From: UBA12481 sp012523435
GTDB lineage: Bacteria > Bacteroidota > Bacteroidia > Bacteroidales > UBA12481
Length of the DNA stretch: 64,000 nt
Direction of reading: 5' to 3'
NCBI GenBank assembly: GCA_028686135.1
Contig: JAQUCP010000013.1
Location: forward strand, 13,777-77,776
Below, piece after piece: positions 17,852 to 26,735 of this stretch (the stretch's first letter is position 1; each line of letters begins with the position of its first letter). The position numbers were made by a program, and so were the translations under genes. Under the pieces are notes generated by a model. That model was not told where the DNA came from. It made no database searches and saw only the letters and a list, made by a program, of their open reading frames with translations.

Positions 17852-20800
17852 ATGAGTATTTATAAAAGTGCCGTAACCAAACCCGTCACTACCATCATGG
17901 TGTTCCTGGCGGTTATGGTATTTGGCTTCTACTCCCTAAGCAATTTGCCGATCGATCTGTATCCGGATATTGAATTTCCGGCGATCACGGTAGTTACCTC
18001 CTACAGGGGAGCCAGTGCCGCCGATATCGAGAATAACATTTCCAAACCGATGGAATCCTCCCTCAATGCCATTGATGGTCTTAAGGAGATCTCCTCGGTA
18101 TCCCGCGACAATATCTCGATCGTATCGCTCGAATTTGAATATGAAACTGACCTCAACGAGGCAGCCAATAATATCCGGGATGCCCTGTCAATCCTGGAAA
18201 ACGTGCTACCGGAAGAGGCCGACAACCCCATGATCCTGAAACTTCGGGCCAGCATGATGCCAATCCTGATGTTCGCAGTCACCGCCGATGAGAGCTATCA
18301 GGGCATCGAAAAAACTCTGGAAACATTCATTGTTAACCCGTTGAACAGAATCGAGGGGATTGGATCAATTAACGTCATCGGCCAACCAGAACGCCAAATC
18401 TCGATCGAATTCGACCCACGAAAACTGGAGGCTTATAACCTCAGCGTGGAACAGGTTGGGAATGTGATCGCTGCCGAAAACATGAACATGCCGGCAGGAA
18501 ATCTCAAAATGGGCCAGATGGATTATCCGTTGCGCATCGAAGGAGAATTTCAGAATTCCGATCTGATCAGCGACTTGGTGCTTGGAAGTTTTAACGGACA
18601 AGCGATTTATCTGAGAGATGTCGCTACCGTCCGCGACTCCATCCGGGAGATGTCGATCGATGAGAAAATCAACGGCCAGACTGGTGTTCGACTCATGGTG
18701 ACCAAACAATCCGGGGCCAATACGGTGAAAGTAGCCCGCGAAGTCAACCGCGAAATCAAACGGTTGGCAGCCAACCTACCGCCGGACATCCAGATCCAGC
18801 CCATCATGGACAGCAGCACGTTCATAAAGGGATCGATCAACAACCTGACTGACACCCTTTTGTACGCACTCCTGTTTGTCACCCTCGTGGTCCTCTTCTT
18901 CCTCGGCCGCTGGCGTGCCACCTTTATCATCATCCTGACTATCCCGATATCCCTGATCGTAGCCTTCATCTACCTGTTCGTTTCGGGTAACTCTATCAAC
19001 ATCATCTCACTCTCCGCCCTGTCTATAGCAATTGGTATGGTCGTTGATGATGCGATTGTGGTCCTGGAGAATATCTCCAAACATATCGAGCGGGGGAGCA
19101 CCCCACGCGAAGCAGCCATTTATGCTACCAACGAGGTTTGGCTAGCCGTTATCGTCACCACCCTCACCGTTCTGGCAGTCTTCTTCCCAATGACATTGAT
19201 AAAAGGTCTAACCGGAGTGATGTTCAGGCAGTTAGGATGGATCGTGTCGATCACGGTTGTCACCTCCACGATTACCGCTATCAGCCTTACCCCGATGCTT
19301 AGCGCGAAAATGCTGAAAGTTCGGAAAACCACTAAAAAACCGATCTACGACCGCACCATCATTCCGCTGCTCGATAAGTTGGATGGATTTTATGCCCGAT
19401 CGCTGAAATGGAGTTTGCGGCACAAACGATTTGTGACCATAGCCGCATTTGCCATCTTTATCGGGAGTATGTTTCTAGCCGGCAAACTGGGGACAGATTT
19501 CATGCCCCAGTCGGACGAAGGGCGACTCTCCATCACCGTTGAACTTCAACCTGGTACCCGTTATGAGAAATCCGCTGAATTTGCCCGTGATTTTGAAGGG
19601 TTCCTGAAAGGAATGGACGAGGTAGTCCTGATCTCTGCATCCGCCGGTGCTGATGATGAAGCAGGTATCCAGGCTCTCTTCCAGGGATCGGGCTCAAACA
19701 TAGCCAACTTCACCATCCGGCTACTCGATCGCGAAGACCGGACCCGGACAGTCTGGGACATTGGAGAAGAGATGCGTGTCAAACTGGAAAGTTACCCCGA
19801 AGTGACTCAGTTTAACATCAATACGGGCGGTAACATGATGGGTTCCAACTCAGTAGATCTGGAAATCTACGGATTTGACCTGGATGAGTCAACCCGACTG
19901 GCCAATGAACTGGAAAAAAAGATCAAAGAACTGGAAGGGGCGCGTAACGTACAGATCAGTCGGGAACCGGCACGGCCCGAGCTGCAGGTTGAACTGGACC
20001 GGGTGAAGATGGCCTCGGTCGGTCTTAATACCGCCATGGTTTCCACTGCGTTATACAATAGAGTGACCGGAATGACTGCTACCCGATACCGCGAAGAAGG
20101 TAACGAGTACGATGTTGTCATCCGGTTAGCCAAGGAATATCGCAGTTCGATCACGGATATTGAAAACATTGCCCTGCAAACAGCCTCCGGTGCAACCGTC
20201 CGCCTTGGTGAGGTTGGCCGGGTCGTGGAACACTGGTCGCCACCAAACATCGAGCATAAACGACTGGAACGCCTGGTCACTGTCTCGGTCACTCCGTATA
20301 AAGTATCCACTGGACAAATGGCCATGCAGTTGGAGCAACTGGTGAAAGAGACTCCGATGCCCCAGGATTTCCTGATCGACATCGGAGGGTCATACAAAGA
20401 TCAGCAGGAAGGATTCCAGGATATCGCATTACTATTGGTTCTCAGTCTAATACTGGTGTATCTTGTGATGGCCTCCCAGTTTGAATCACTCAAAATGCCA
20501 TTTATCATCATGTTCTCCATCCCGTTTGCCTTCTCCGGCGCCATCCTGGCTCTGTACATCACCAATACAAGCCTCAGCCTCATTGCCGCTCTGGGGATGG
20601 TTATGCTGGTAGGTATTGTGGTGAAGAACGCTATCGTGCTGGTTGACTACATTAACCTGATGCGCGACCGGGGTTACGAGCTAAACGAGGCTATCATCCT
20701 CTCCGGCCGGTCGAGGCTGCGCCCCGTGCTCATGACAGCCCTGACCACCATTCTAGCTATGATCCCCTTGGCTCTAAGCCAAGGAGAGGGGTCTGAACTC

Positions 20801-20956
20801 TGGAGCCCGATGGGTATCTCCGTGATGGGTGGACTGATATTCTCCACCATTGTCACCATGATCATCGTTCCGGTGGTGTATCGCGTATTCGCCGCCAAAG
20901 GGGAGCGCGACAAACAGAAAAAGATTCGCCGCAAGTTTGATTTCCTGGATAAATAG
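17852..20956 (+). CDS. RND-family efflux transporter permease (HAE1/AcrB-like)
   Basis: This 1034-residue inner-membrane transporter has twelve predicted spans in the two-fold RND pattern, with two large periplasmic loops. TM4 carries GMVVDDAIVVLENI, with the paired Asp residues of the proton relay; the second half has GIVVKNAIVLVDYIN, as expected. The N-terminal FYSLSNLPIDLYPDIEFPAITV and the loop GASAADIENNISKPME are typical of the HAE1 group that exports organic compounds (drugs, bile acids, fatty acids) rather than the heavy-metal CzcA group. The substrate cannot be assigned. The gene ends 13 bases before the PII-like gene. Confidence 0.95.
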   Translation: MSIYKSAVTKPVTTIMVFLAVMVFGFYSLSNLPIDLYPDIEFPAITVVTSYRGASAADIENNISKPMESSLNAIDGLKEISSVSRDNISIVSLEFEYETDLNEAANNIRDALSILENVLPEEADNPMILKLRASMMPILMFAVTADESYQGIEKTLETFIVNPLNRIEGIGSINVIGQPERQISIEFDPRKLEAYNLSVEQVGNVIAAENMNMPAGNLKMGQMDYPLRIEGEFQNSDLISDLVLGSFNGQAIYLRDVATVRDSIREMSIDEKINGQTGVRLMVTKQSGANTVKVAREVNREIKRLAANLPPDIQIQPIMDSSTFIKGSINNLTDTLLYALLFVTLVVLFFLGRWRATFIIILTIPISLIVAFIYLFVSGNSINIISLSALSIAIGMVVDDAIVVLENISKHIERGSTPREAAIYATNEVWLAVIVTTLTVLAVFFPMTLIKGLTGVMFRQLGWIVSITVVTSTITAISLTPMLSAKMLKVRKTTKKPIYDRTIIPLLDKLDGFYARSLKWSLRHKRFVTIAAFAIFIGSMFLAGKLGTDFMPQSDEGRLSITVELQPGTRYEKSAEFARDFEGFLKGMDEVVLISASAGADDEAGIQALFQGSGSNIANFTIRLLDREDRTRTVWDIGEEMRVKLESYPEVTQFNINTGGNMMGSNSVDLEIYGFDLDESTRLANELEKKIKELEGARNVQISREPARPELQVELDRVKMASVGLNTAMVSTALYNRVTGMTATRYREEGNEYDVVIRLAKEYRSSITDIENIALQTASGATVRLGEVGRVVEHWSPPNIEHKRLERLVTVSVTPYKVSTGQMAMQLEQLVKETPMPQDFLIDIGGSYKDQQEGFQDIALLLVLSLILVYLVMASQFESLKMPFIIMFSIPFAFSGAILALYITNTSLSLIAALGMVMLVGIVVKNAIVLVDYINLMRDRGYELNEAIILSGRSRLRPVLMTALTTILAMIPLALSQGEGSELWSPMGISVMGGLIFSTIVTMIIVPVVYRVFAAKGERDKQKKIRRKFDFLDK

Positions 20957-20969
20957 GAAGATACAAAAC

Positions 20970-21263
20970 ATGAAAGCAGTACTGATTATCTTTAACCAAG
21001 CCCATACCGAGCGGATCGATTTTATGATCGATCGGTTGGATATAAGAGGCTACACGAAATGGGATACCGTCCAGGGGCGAGGCTCCGTTGACGGGGAGCC
21101 CCGCATGGGCACCCATACCTGGCCGGAAATGAATTCATCGGTTTTAACTATCGTTGAGGAAGAGAAGGTTCCCGATCTGTTGGCGGGCGTAAAAAAGCTC
21201 AATGCCATCAATGAGGAGGTGGGCATCCGGGCTTTTGTCTGGGACATCCTGGAGTCCGTTTAA
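20970..21263 (+). CDS. Small PII-like/ferredoxin-fold protein of the RND operon
   Basis: This protein of 97 residues starts at the ATG at 20970; an earlier in-frame start at 20937 would overlap the RND gene and adds no family-like sequence. Its predicted beta-alpha-beta-beta-alpha-beta order (MKAVLIIFN, HTERIDFMIDRLDIRGYTKW, SSVLTIVEEEKVPDLLAGVKKLN, VGIRAFVWDI) and the central loop GRGSVDGEPRMGTHTWPE resemble PII-type signalling proteins, in which the equivalent T-loop binds a partner. It has no membrane segment and should be cytosolic. PII-like proteins of this size are known beside transporters and may gate them. The family match is by eye, so the name is tentative. Confidence 0.7.
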   Translation: MKAVLIIFNQAHTERIDFMIDRLDIRGYTKWDTVQGRGSVDGEPRMGTHTWPEMNSSVLTIVEEEKVPDLLAGVKKLNAINEEVGIRAFVWDILESV

Positions 21264-21268
21264 ACTGC

Positions 21269-21276
21269 TATCTTTG
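21269..21276 (+). promoter_or_regulatory. Candidate -7 element directly before the URO-D-family gene
   Basis: TATCTTTG is a perfect match to the Bacteroidota -7 consensus TAnnTTTG. It ends only four bases before the ATG at 21281, so a transcript from it would be leaderless or nearly so. No convincing -33 TTTG is seen at the right spacing. It could instead be a chance match, with the gene served by the efflux operon promoter. Confidence 0.35.
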
Positions 21277-21280
21277 ATTC

Positions 21281-22396
21281 ATGACCCCAAAAGAGCGACT
21301 CCTCACGGCCCTGAACCGTGGAAAACCCGACCGGCTGCCTGTCTCTATTCATCAATGGCAAGCCTACCATCTCGACCAGTACATGGGCGGCATCAGCGAT
21401 CTGGATGCCTTCCGGCTCACCGGTTTAGATGCCCAGATCCAGTATGTGGAAGAGATGGATCAGTTCTGGGTGATTGACCCCGATATGGATCGGTTTAATA
21501 CCAAAACCTGGCGGGACATCCCGGTAGTTATTAACCGGGATCCCGATCAACGGATTGTGCATCACACCATTGATACTCCCGAAGGAACACTCACCTACAA
21601 AACCGAGAGTAACCGTAAAACCACCTGGGTTACCGAGTATCTGATCAAACATGATGAGGATATTGAACTGATACGCAAGTATATGCCAGCACGAAGGCTG
21701 GCCCTAGAGCCAGTGGCCAAGCGGTACGATGAGGTGGGTGATGAGGGGATTCTTCGGGGTTATGTCTGGGGCGACCAGGCCGGATGCTGGCAACATGCCG
21801 CCTGCCTGTACGATATCACAGCCCTGATTTACGCCACCTTTGAGAAACCCGACTGGGTTCATGCTTTGATGAAGATTCTGCTGGACAAGAAACTCACCTT
21901 CATCGAATCTATGAAAGGAGCCAAGTTTGACCTGATCGAAACCGGCGGTGGATCAGCCTCCTCAACCGTTATCTCCCCGGCGCTCTTTGAAGAGTTCTGC
22001 CTTCCCTACGACCGTCAAATGCATGATGCCCTCCACGATCTGGGCTTTTTGATCTCCTACCACACTTGTGGCGGAACTGTTGGTATCGAAGAACTGATCA
22101 TTCAAACCGGTACCGATGTTTCGGAAACTTTAGCCCCCATCAGCGTCGGAGGGAACCAGGAACCCTGGGATTTCAAACGCAAAGTGGGCGATCGCCTCGC
22201 CGTGATCGGCGGTGTCGATCAGTTCAGCACCCTGGGCGAAGGTCCGGTGGAGAAGATCCAACAAAACGTACGGGAACTATTCGAAAAGGTTGGGCCAGAT
22301 GGTGGCTATGTATGCGCTGCCTCCGACCATTTCTTTGATTGCCCACCGGAGCACCTGGTTGCCTTTGCTTTGGCAGCCCGGGAATGCCGTTATTAA
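21281..22396 (+). CDS. Uroporphyrinogen decarboxylase-family protein (methyltransferase-like branch)
   Basis: This 371-residue TIM-barrel protein belongs to the URO-D superfamily. The start TPKERLLTALNRGKPDRLPV is the usual opening of the branch that includes corrinoid:CoM-type methyltransferases and demethylases rather than haem-pathway HemE. It lacks the HemE N-terminal PVWxMRQAGR motif. The C-terminal half shows ISYHTCGGTVGIEELI, where His and Cys resemble the zinc ligands of MtaA-like methyltransferases, and ending EHLVAFALAARE. No corrinoid protein gene is adjacent, so the substrate is unknown. It follows the PII-like gene by 17 bases but may have its own promoter. Confidence 0.85.
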   Translation: MTPKERLLTALNRGKPDRLPVSIHQWQAYHLDQYMGGISDLDAFRLTGLDAQIQYVEEMDQFWVIDPDMDRFNTKTWRDIPVVINRDPDQRIVHHTIDTPEGTLTYKTESNRKTTWVTEYLIKHDEDIELIRKYMPARRLALEPVAKRYDEVGDEGILRGYVWGDQAGCWQHAACLYDITALIYATFEKPDWVHALMKILLDKKLTFIESMKGAKFDLIETGGGSASSTVISPALFEEFCLPYDRQMHDALHDLGFLISYHTCGGTVGIEELIIQTGTDVSETLAPISVGGNQEPWDFKRKVGDRLAVIGGVDQFSTLGEGPVEKIQQNVRELFEKVGPDGGYVCAASDHFFDCPPEHLVAFALAARECRY

Positions 22397-22436
22397 TAAC
22401 AAACTCTCGTCACCGAAATCCTCCAATAGCCCCCTG

Positions 22437-24197
22437 CTAATTCAGGCGCGCAACCGGATATCTGGCCACCCATTTATTCGCTAACCCCAGCTTGGTGTAA
22501 GCAAAATACATCTGAGCCATACGGTTGCCTGCCAGCTTCGGATCAGCTGCAACAGCTTCATCCAACAGTCGCCGAGCCCCTGGATTCTCATTCAAATAGG
22601 CAAAGATTCGGTCTTCAAGCACCGGATGTGGCGAGAACCACTCACGATCCTCAAGACAAGGATCAAAGAAATTCCAACGGAAGTAAGAATCGGGTGCCTC
22701 TGGTTCTAACATGTTCACAATAAAGTAGTTCGACTCCTGATTTACAGGAACCAGATAATCGCCACGATAGTATTGGATTCGCTGGATCTCCTTGCGGGTG
22801 GTGAAACGATCGTGAAAATGGTGGCCATTACTTGGTCGAGCCGACCACACCAAGTTGTCGATGTAATAAACCTCCACTTCCATGAGCGAGTCGCGGTCGA
22901 GACGGATCATCTCAATCTGGTTGATTTTGAGACGTTCAATCACTTCACTCCAGGCTTGGGGTACCACATAAAAATTGGGAGCAGTGACCATCTTGGATGG
23001 TTTATACTCATCATAAAAGGGAATAGTGGTGGTAAAAGGTTTGCTGTAGTCATAAATCGACCGCACTTCGCCAGTCAGCGGACTGATGTCGGTTCCACGT
23101 TCAAAGCCTCTAAATTCAATGGTTTCGAATTTGGAGCTATCCAACTCATAATCCAGAGGAAACTCTCTTTTCGTCTTAGCCATCTGCCGCGATTCTTCTC
23201 TTACCTGGAGAATGGCATCCGTGTTCTCATTGGAAAATCCGATCATAGTAATCATGAAATGATACAATCCTTTTACCCGGTCAACATAGGGTTGATAGCA
23301 CAGGTTCTCGATCATCTGCGGTAGTGAATGAAAGAGGAGAGTATATCCGGTGGAGAAGCGAGGAGTCTGCACATAAGATTCAATTCCCTCCTCGGGCGAC
23401 TGGTTAGTGTACTCAGCGTAGGGGATCATTGGATAGGGCGTAGTAGCCATTTTTTTGTACATCGCCGGGATCATGGTACCCTTAAAGAAACGTCCTACTG
23501 GCTCAGGCATGCTATTGTGCTGTGCAGGTAAATAAGTGACAACATGCTGATGATCAGATCCATTCGTTGCATGAGTATCTAGAAAAATATCGGGATCCCA
23601 CTGACGGAACAGTTTTACGAACGATTTGGCATTTTCTGTGTCGAGCTTCACAAAATCCCGATTCAGGTCGAGGTTCTTCGCATTTCCGCGGTAGCCAGGA
23701 TTGGTAGGCTCCGGCTGGTTGGTCCGGTGCCATGGGTTCTGGTAAAGCAGTCCACCAATGCTATACACTGGAATGATGCACACCACCGTGCTATCGAGCA
23801 GCTGACGCATCCCGTTGTGATTCCGGAGGATGTCATCTGCCACGATCATACTGGCCTCCATGCCGTCAGGTTCGCCCGGATGGATGGCGTTCATAATCAT
23901 CACAATGGTCTTCCCCGATTTCCGGATCCGATCAGGATCAAACTGCCGGTCGGCACTCATCACGAACAGATGTAATGGCTTGCCGCAATCGGTAAGACCG
24001 CCCTCCAACAACCTTGCTTCGGGCCAGGCCTCATCCAGTTTCTGATAATTGGCAATAACTTCATCATAGGTGGATGATATCTTCTGTTCATAGTTGAGTT
24101 GGACTAGAGGCTCATGATCAATAGCTTGCTTAGAGGAAGAGTTGCAACCACCAAAAATTATTGCAGTTAACAAAAGTAGGGAGAGATTGCGTAGCAT
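22437..24197 (-). CDS. M14-family zinc carboxypeptidase lipoprotein
   Basis: This protein of 586 residues starts at the ATG at 24197, which begins a lipoprotein signal peptide (MLRNLSLLLLTAIIFGGC, lipid-bearing Cys18); upstream in-frame codons are not family-like. Zinc ligands His106 and Glu109 are in NAIHPGEPDG, and the third is probably the His in LDTHATNGSDH. This arrangement is typical of a Bacteroidota M14 subgroup annotated as carboxypeptidase or succinylglutamate desuccinylase-like. The C-terminal 250 residues are predicted mainly beta and may be an accessory domain. Together with the S46 and tricorn-like proteases it points to peptide use. It is convergent with the URO-D gene. Confidence 0.88.
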   Translation of the reverse strand: MLRNLSLLLLTAIIFGGCNSSSKQAIDHEPLVQLNYEQKISSTYDEVIANYQKLDEAWPEARLLEGGLTDCGKPLHLFVMSADRQFDPDRIRKSGKTIVMIMNAIHPGEPDGMEASMIVADDILRNHNGMRQLLDSTVVCIIPVYSIGGLLYQNPWHRTNQPEPTNPGYRGNAKNLDLNRDFVKLDTENAKSFVKLFRQWDPDIFLDTHATNGSDHQHVVTYLPAQHNSMPEPVGRFFKGTMIPAMYKKMATTPYPMIPYAEYTNQSPEEGIESYVQTPRFSTGYTLLFHSLPQMIENLCYQPYVDRVKGLYHFMITMIGFSNENTDAILQVREESRQMAKTKREFPLDYELDSSKFETIEFRGFERGTDISPLTGEVRSIYDYSKPFTTTIPFYDEYKPSKMVTAPNFYVVPQAWSEVIERLKINQIEMIRLDRDSLMEVEVYYIDNLVWSARPSNGHHFHDRFTTRKEIQRIQYYRGDYLVPVNQESNYFIVNMLEPEAPDSYFRWNFFDPCLEDREWFSPHPVLEDRIFAYLNENPGARRLLDEAVAADPKLAGNRMAQMYFAYTKLGLANKWVARYPVARLN

Positions 24198-24335
24198 GAC
24201 ATTTGAAAATTTAGTTTTGGTAAAAATAGCGAACTTCCAAGGTTTTCTCCATGCCCTTCTGGTTTTTGATCTAATCATGTGGGGAATTCTGCATGGGAGG
24301 CCGAACTAAGCAGTAGCAGCTCTTGAGCAGCGGGG

Positions 24336-24950
24336 TTAACTCCATAAAGCCTTTATAATCACAAAGATACCGAATGCTATCAGAATAACACCGGTAATAC
24401 GGAACAGTTTTGTCATCAGGTTTTCGTTGACCAGGCGGCGGAGTTTTGCAGAGAATACGATTTTCAGGACATCAAACAAGATGAGAGTCAGGATTGTAGC
24501 TGAAAAATAGTAGAGGATCTGGATACCGGTCAACTTCATGATTGTCACCACGAAAGTCATGGTAGCAAACCAAAACACGAGTACTCCGGGGTTAAGGGTA
24601 TTGATAGCGAACCCTTTGATTAGGAGGATGGCAGCCCCTTTACCCGCAAGGGGTTTAACCGTTTCGGTAGGTTTGCGTAGGAAATAGGTAAGGCCAAAAA
24701 AGAGGAAAGCAGCGGCAGCAATCAACTTAAAAACAATGTTATGAGCCAGAGGCTGCATCAGCTCTGCAGCACCATAATAGGCCAGAACGATGCATCCAAT
24801 ATCGCTGATCCAAACTCCGGCGTTAAGCAGCAGGGCAGCCCAGACACCTCTTCGCAAAACCGTCTCCATGACAGTGAAAAAGGTTGCTCCAACATAAACG
24901 GTTAAAAGAAGTCCCGTTAGTATTCCTTTTAGCAGAATCAGAAAAATCAT
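24336..24950 (-). CDS. LysE/RhtB-family amino-acid exporter
   Basis: This 204-residue protein has about six hydrophobic segments. The family signature is recognisable in GILTGLLLTVYVGATFFTVMETVLRRGVWAALLLNAGVWISD, which parallels the GPN..V...A...G...GL.A..G...GD opening of LysE, and in GFAINTLNPGVLVFW, the conserved NPK/NPG motif in the second half. Members export amino acids or derivatives across the inner membrane. It lies 47 bases downstream of the amido-synthetase gene on the same strand, so both may be cotranscribed. Confidence 0.88.
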   Translation of the reverse strand: MIFLILLKGILTGLLLTVYVGATFFTVMETVLRRGVWAALLLNAGVWISDIGCIVLAYYGAAELMQPLAHNIVFKLIAAAAFLFFGLTYFLRKPTETVKPLAGKGAAILLIKGFAINTLNPGVLVFWFATMTFVVTIMKLTGIQILYYFSATILTLILFDVLKIVFSAKLRRLVNENLMTKLFRITGVILIAFGIFVIIKALWS

Positions 24951-24997
24951 ACCCCTAGGCTATTTTTGTAAGAATTTGGGTATCATGTAATTAGTGA

Positions 24998-26539
24998 TTA
25001 TCGGGATCTATTTTTCCATTGATCGATAAAGCGTTCCCAATCTTCGGCGTGACCGTTCAGGACTCTTGGGAATTTGTGTTGCCCCCCCTCTTTGCCTTTA
25101 TGCTTTAGAAAATCGTAGAAAAGTTGGTTTGGCAGGATTTCGACCAGCACCTCTTTCAGGGCAGCTTTCCGTTCAACAGCATAATCATCGTTAACCGACT
25201 TCAGGGCTTGGTCGAGTCGTTCCCTGATCTCATCGGGAGAGACCATCGCCTCATCGATTCCGAGGTACCATTTGTGGGCGAAAAGGCCTTGGTAAGCCAT
25301 CCCCTGAACGGTAAACTCCCTGATGTCAAATCCGATATCTTCAGAAACAATATGCAATGCTTTAGTCATATTATCAACTGACAGATGTTCACCGCACAGG
25401 CTCAGGAAGTGTTTTGTCCGGCCGGTTATGATAATTTCCGCCCTTTCCTTGTTGGTAATTTTCACTGTATCTCCGATCAAATATCGCCATGCTCCAGCGC
25501 AGGTAGAGATCAGCAGGGCATACTCTTTACCTTCTTGGACATCTCTGAGGGTCAGTACTTCTGGGTTTTCCACCAGTGTTCCGTCGGTTGTAAAGTTACT
25601 CTGATCAAAAGGAACAAATTCGAAGAAGATCCCATTATTCAAGACCAACTGCATATCGGCACCCTTATCGCGCTGAAAAGCCAGAAAACCTTCAGACGCC
25701 AAGTAAGTTTCCAGGTAGATGATTTCCTGACCGAGGAGTCGGTTAAAGCTTTTCAGGTAGGGTTCCAGGCTAACGCCTCCGTGGGCATATACTTTAAAAT
25801 TCGGCCAGATATCATGGATATGGTTAAGGCCATATCGTGCGATCACCTTTTCCAGGAGGATTTGCACCCAAGCAGGCACACCAGAGATCCCTCCGATATC
25901 CCATTCAGGAGCTTTTTCCACCATCTTATCGATTTTGGTTCCCCAATCCCGCTCACGTGCGAGTGGTCTGCCGGGTTTGTAAAAGCTATTGAACCAAAAA
26001 GGTAGCCTTCCCGCCATGATTCCGCTCAGATCACCCTCAAAATAGGTAGCCATTTTGTTCAGGGTAGTGGATCCACCGAGCATCAGTACTGATTTCTCGT
26101 AAAAGCGTGGAGGAAGGTCGTATTCAGCAAGGGCCAACAACTGGCGAATGCCAACCTTGCGAATGGCACGAATCATATCATTGGTGAGCGGAACACGTTT
26201 TGATGAATCGTTAGAGGTACCAGAGGTGAGACCAAAATATCTCACCGTCCCAGGCCAGCAAACATTACGTTGCTCGCCCTTTAGCAACTTATGCCACCAT
26301 TCGGCATAAATCTTTTCGTAATTAAAAATTGGGACCTTCTGTTGAAACCGGGCAACCGGATCTGATAATAAAAGAATCTCATCGAAATCGTAGGCTTGGC
26401 CAAACTGAGTGTTCCGTGCTTTGCTTAATAATTTCTTGAGGGTTTTTTCCTGAATTTCGTGTCCGATAACATGCTTCTTCTTAATACTGGCGCTGGTCTT
26501 TTTAACCACACCATTAAGCAAAACTCCGACTACTGCCAT
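24998..26539 (-). CDS. GH3 (auxin-responsive promoter)-family acyl-acid amido synthetase
   Basis: This protein of 513 residues belongs to the GH3 adenylating family of the ANL superfamily. The plant members join amino acids to carboxylic acids (indole-acetate, jasmonate); bacterial substrates are mostly unknown. Visible features are the nucleotide-binding FGLTSGTSNDSSKRVPLT (TSGTS motif), LTLRDVQEGKEYALLISTCAGAWRYLIGDTVKIT (adenylate site), and ITGRTKHFLSLCGEHLS (hinge). The start at 26539 is fixed by a perfect -7 promoter element at 26561-26568, which lies across the more upstream ATG at 26563. A LysE-type exporter follows. No signal peptide. Confidence 0.9.
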   Translation of the reverse strand: MAVVGVLLNGVVKKTSASIKKKHVIGHEIQEKTLKKLLSKARNTQFGQAYDFDEILLLSDPVARFQQKVPIFNYEKIYAEWWHKLLKGEQRNVCWPGTVRYFGLTSGTSNDSSKRVPLTNDMIRAIRKVGIRQLLALAEYDLPPRFYEKSVLMLGGSTTLNKMATYFEGDLSGIMAGRLPFWFNSFYKPGRPLARERDWGTKIDKMVEKAPEWDIGGISGVPAWVQILLEKVIARYGLNHIHDIWPNFKVYAHGGVSLEPYLKSFNRLLGQEIIYLETYLASEGFLAFQRDKGADMQLVLNNGIFFEFVPFDQSNFTTDGTLVENPEVLTLRDVQEGKEYALLISTCAGAWRYLIGDTVKITNKERAEIIITGRTKHFLSLCGEHLSVDNMTKALHIVSEDIGFDIREFTVQGMAYQGLFAHKWYLGIDEAMVSPDEIRERLDQALKSVNDDYAVERKAALKEVLVEILPNQLFYDFLKHKGKEGGQHKFPRVLNGHAEDWERFIDQWKNRSR

Positions 26540-26560
26540 TTGTTTGGGATAAGTATCGGG

Positions 26561-26568
26561 CAAAAATA
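26561..26568 (-). promoter_or_regulatory. -7 promoter element of the GH3-family amido synthetase gene
   Basis: On the minus strand the sequence reads TATTTTTG, a perfect TAnnTTTG element, 21 bases before the ATG at 26539. It overlaps the in-frame ATG at 26563 and so argues against that longer start. No clear -33 TTTG is seen at 19-21 bases. Confidence 0.55.
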
Positions 26569-26706
26569 TACTTTTTTTCCTAATTATTTACCGAAACCAT
26601 CCCCGGCTGGGCCAAGCAGTTGCAAAGACTGGGGGTTTTAATGTTAAGCATTTTGCTATTGGAATGGGTTTCGACTCAGGGCAAACCTTGGTATTTCCAG
26701 TTTCCG

Positions 26707-26714
26707 TACCTTTG
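26707..26714 (+). promoter_or_regulatory. -7 promoter element of the potassium uptake operon
   Basis: TACCTTTG is a perfect Bacteroidota -7 element, 21 bases before the ATG of the TrkA-type gene. A TTG at 26688-26690 is the nearest -33 candidate, with a slightly short spacer of 16 bases. The intergenic region is shared with the divergent amido-synthetase promoter. Confidence 0.55.
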
Positions 26715-26735
26715 TAGTTTTACTCATTTATCAAA

